Program-made: the position numbers and the translations under genes
Shown: in pieces, positions 63,350-64,000 of the stretch
How positions within the stretch are numbered: the first letter of the stretch is position 1
Layout: each line of letters opens with the position of its first letter
NCBI GenBank assembly: GCA_033980235.1
Contig: CM067068.1
Coordinates: 36,855,869 to 36,919,868 of the forward strand
Length of the DNA: 64,000 nt
From: Diadema setosum
Lineage: Eukaryota > Echinodermata > Echinoidea > Diadematoida > Diadematidae
Direction of reading: 5' to 3'
The notes under the pieces: generated by a model
The model's input: only the letters and a program-made list of their open reading frames with translations
Database searches by the model: none
Told to the model about the DNA's origin: nothing

Positions 63350-64000
63350 ATACAAGTTCTCGAAAATTATTAATTTTGGGGTCAAAAGTTGTTTTAATCT
63401 TTTTCGTCACGTCGAAGCACAATTAATTGAAAAAAAAAAATATTTTGAACAGTCTCATTTAAACCTCAGTTGACAATACATCATCAAGCGATAATCTGAT
63501 GGTAAGAAAAAAAGAAAATTGGATGTTGTATGTATCTCAATTATGTGATCAGACTTTTATTCTGGCTTTGTAATGTATATGTTTAATAAACGTGAGAAAA
63601 AGGAAAGGATCCAGCGCAGATATAAACGTGAGTATACTCTTTTACTTACACCTAATTTAGTGTTTGATTTTGATTTGACGCAATTTGTTAAAAGTTTCAC
63701 GAAGAACTGTGAGCAATGTGCAATATTTGTGAAAGTGACTTTACTGCTGTTAAGGCTTATTCATTGTTACACGTTAGAAAGAAAATGCATTCATTTTTGT
63801 GGTAGATGGTATGAAGTTTCACAGAAATTGTGTTTTTCACTTCATACGGGAAAACATTTTCAGACACAATGCAAATGTATACGTCCAATGTAGGCGGTAA
63901 ACCCACGGACACGACTGCACATATGCATTTAAGTTTTCTGAGAAGACGCACATACACATCATAACTTGAAACGTGATATAAACACATTATGTAATCATGA
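63350..64000. other. GPCR 3' flank
   Basis: AT-rich sequence with the AATAAA at 63585. No other gene is seen up to the window edge. Confidence 0.6.
63585..63590 (+). terminator. Candidate polyadenylation signal of the GPCR gene
   Basis: AATAAA occurs 236 bases after the GPCR stop codon in an AT-rich context, the first canonical hexamer downstream. Confidence 0.55.

Overview
The window looks like nuclear DNA from a marine deuterostome, most likely an echinoderm and perhaps a sea urchin. The evidence is long introns with GT/AG junctions, moderate AT-richness with many microsatellites, and a heavy load of short inverted-repeat (foldback) elements, some of which resemble families I recall from sea urchin sequence. 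The species call is inference. Only two protein-coding genes can be supported, both on the + strand.

Gene 1 (12063-44144) is a complete SLC6-type Na+/Cl- coupled transporter. I reassembled it by hand from 15 coding exons whose phases all agree, giving 804 codons plus a stop. The 12-helix core resembles the amino-acid branch (glycine/GABA/creatine-like) rather than the monoamine branch. Its unusual part is a cytosolic N-terminus of about 227 residues, whose first exon encodes a SAM-like (sterile alpha motif) domain. A SAM domain on an SLC6 transporter is the best candidate here for an undescribed arrangement.

Gene 2 (62234-63349) is an intronless-coding rhodopsin-class GPCR of 371 residues. 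It follows a splice acceptor that implies a 5' noncoding or short coding exon upstream. It keeps the core family residues but has DRF for DRY, no proline at 5.50 and no tryptophan at 6.48.

The rest is repeat-rich noncoding sequence. 1-12062 is upstream of gene 1 and holds a hairpin-containing retroinsertion, a TTCGG-type array and a TA-flanked MITE. The introns of gene 1 carry many foldback elements, including six TTAA-flanked relatives counted across the whole window (three of them in introns), one TTAA/CCC piggyBac-like element, pogo-like MITEs, a tRNA-derived SINE, and a 1.1-kb repeat full of AGGTCA half-sites. 44145-62216 lies between the genes and holds further foldbacks, including a nested palindrome of about 1.27 kb at 52935-54203. 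The two genes show no obvious functional link beyond both being membrane proteins.
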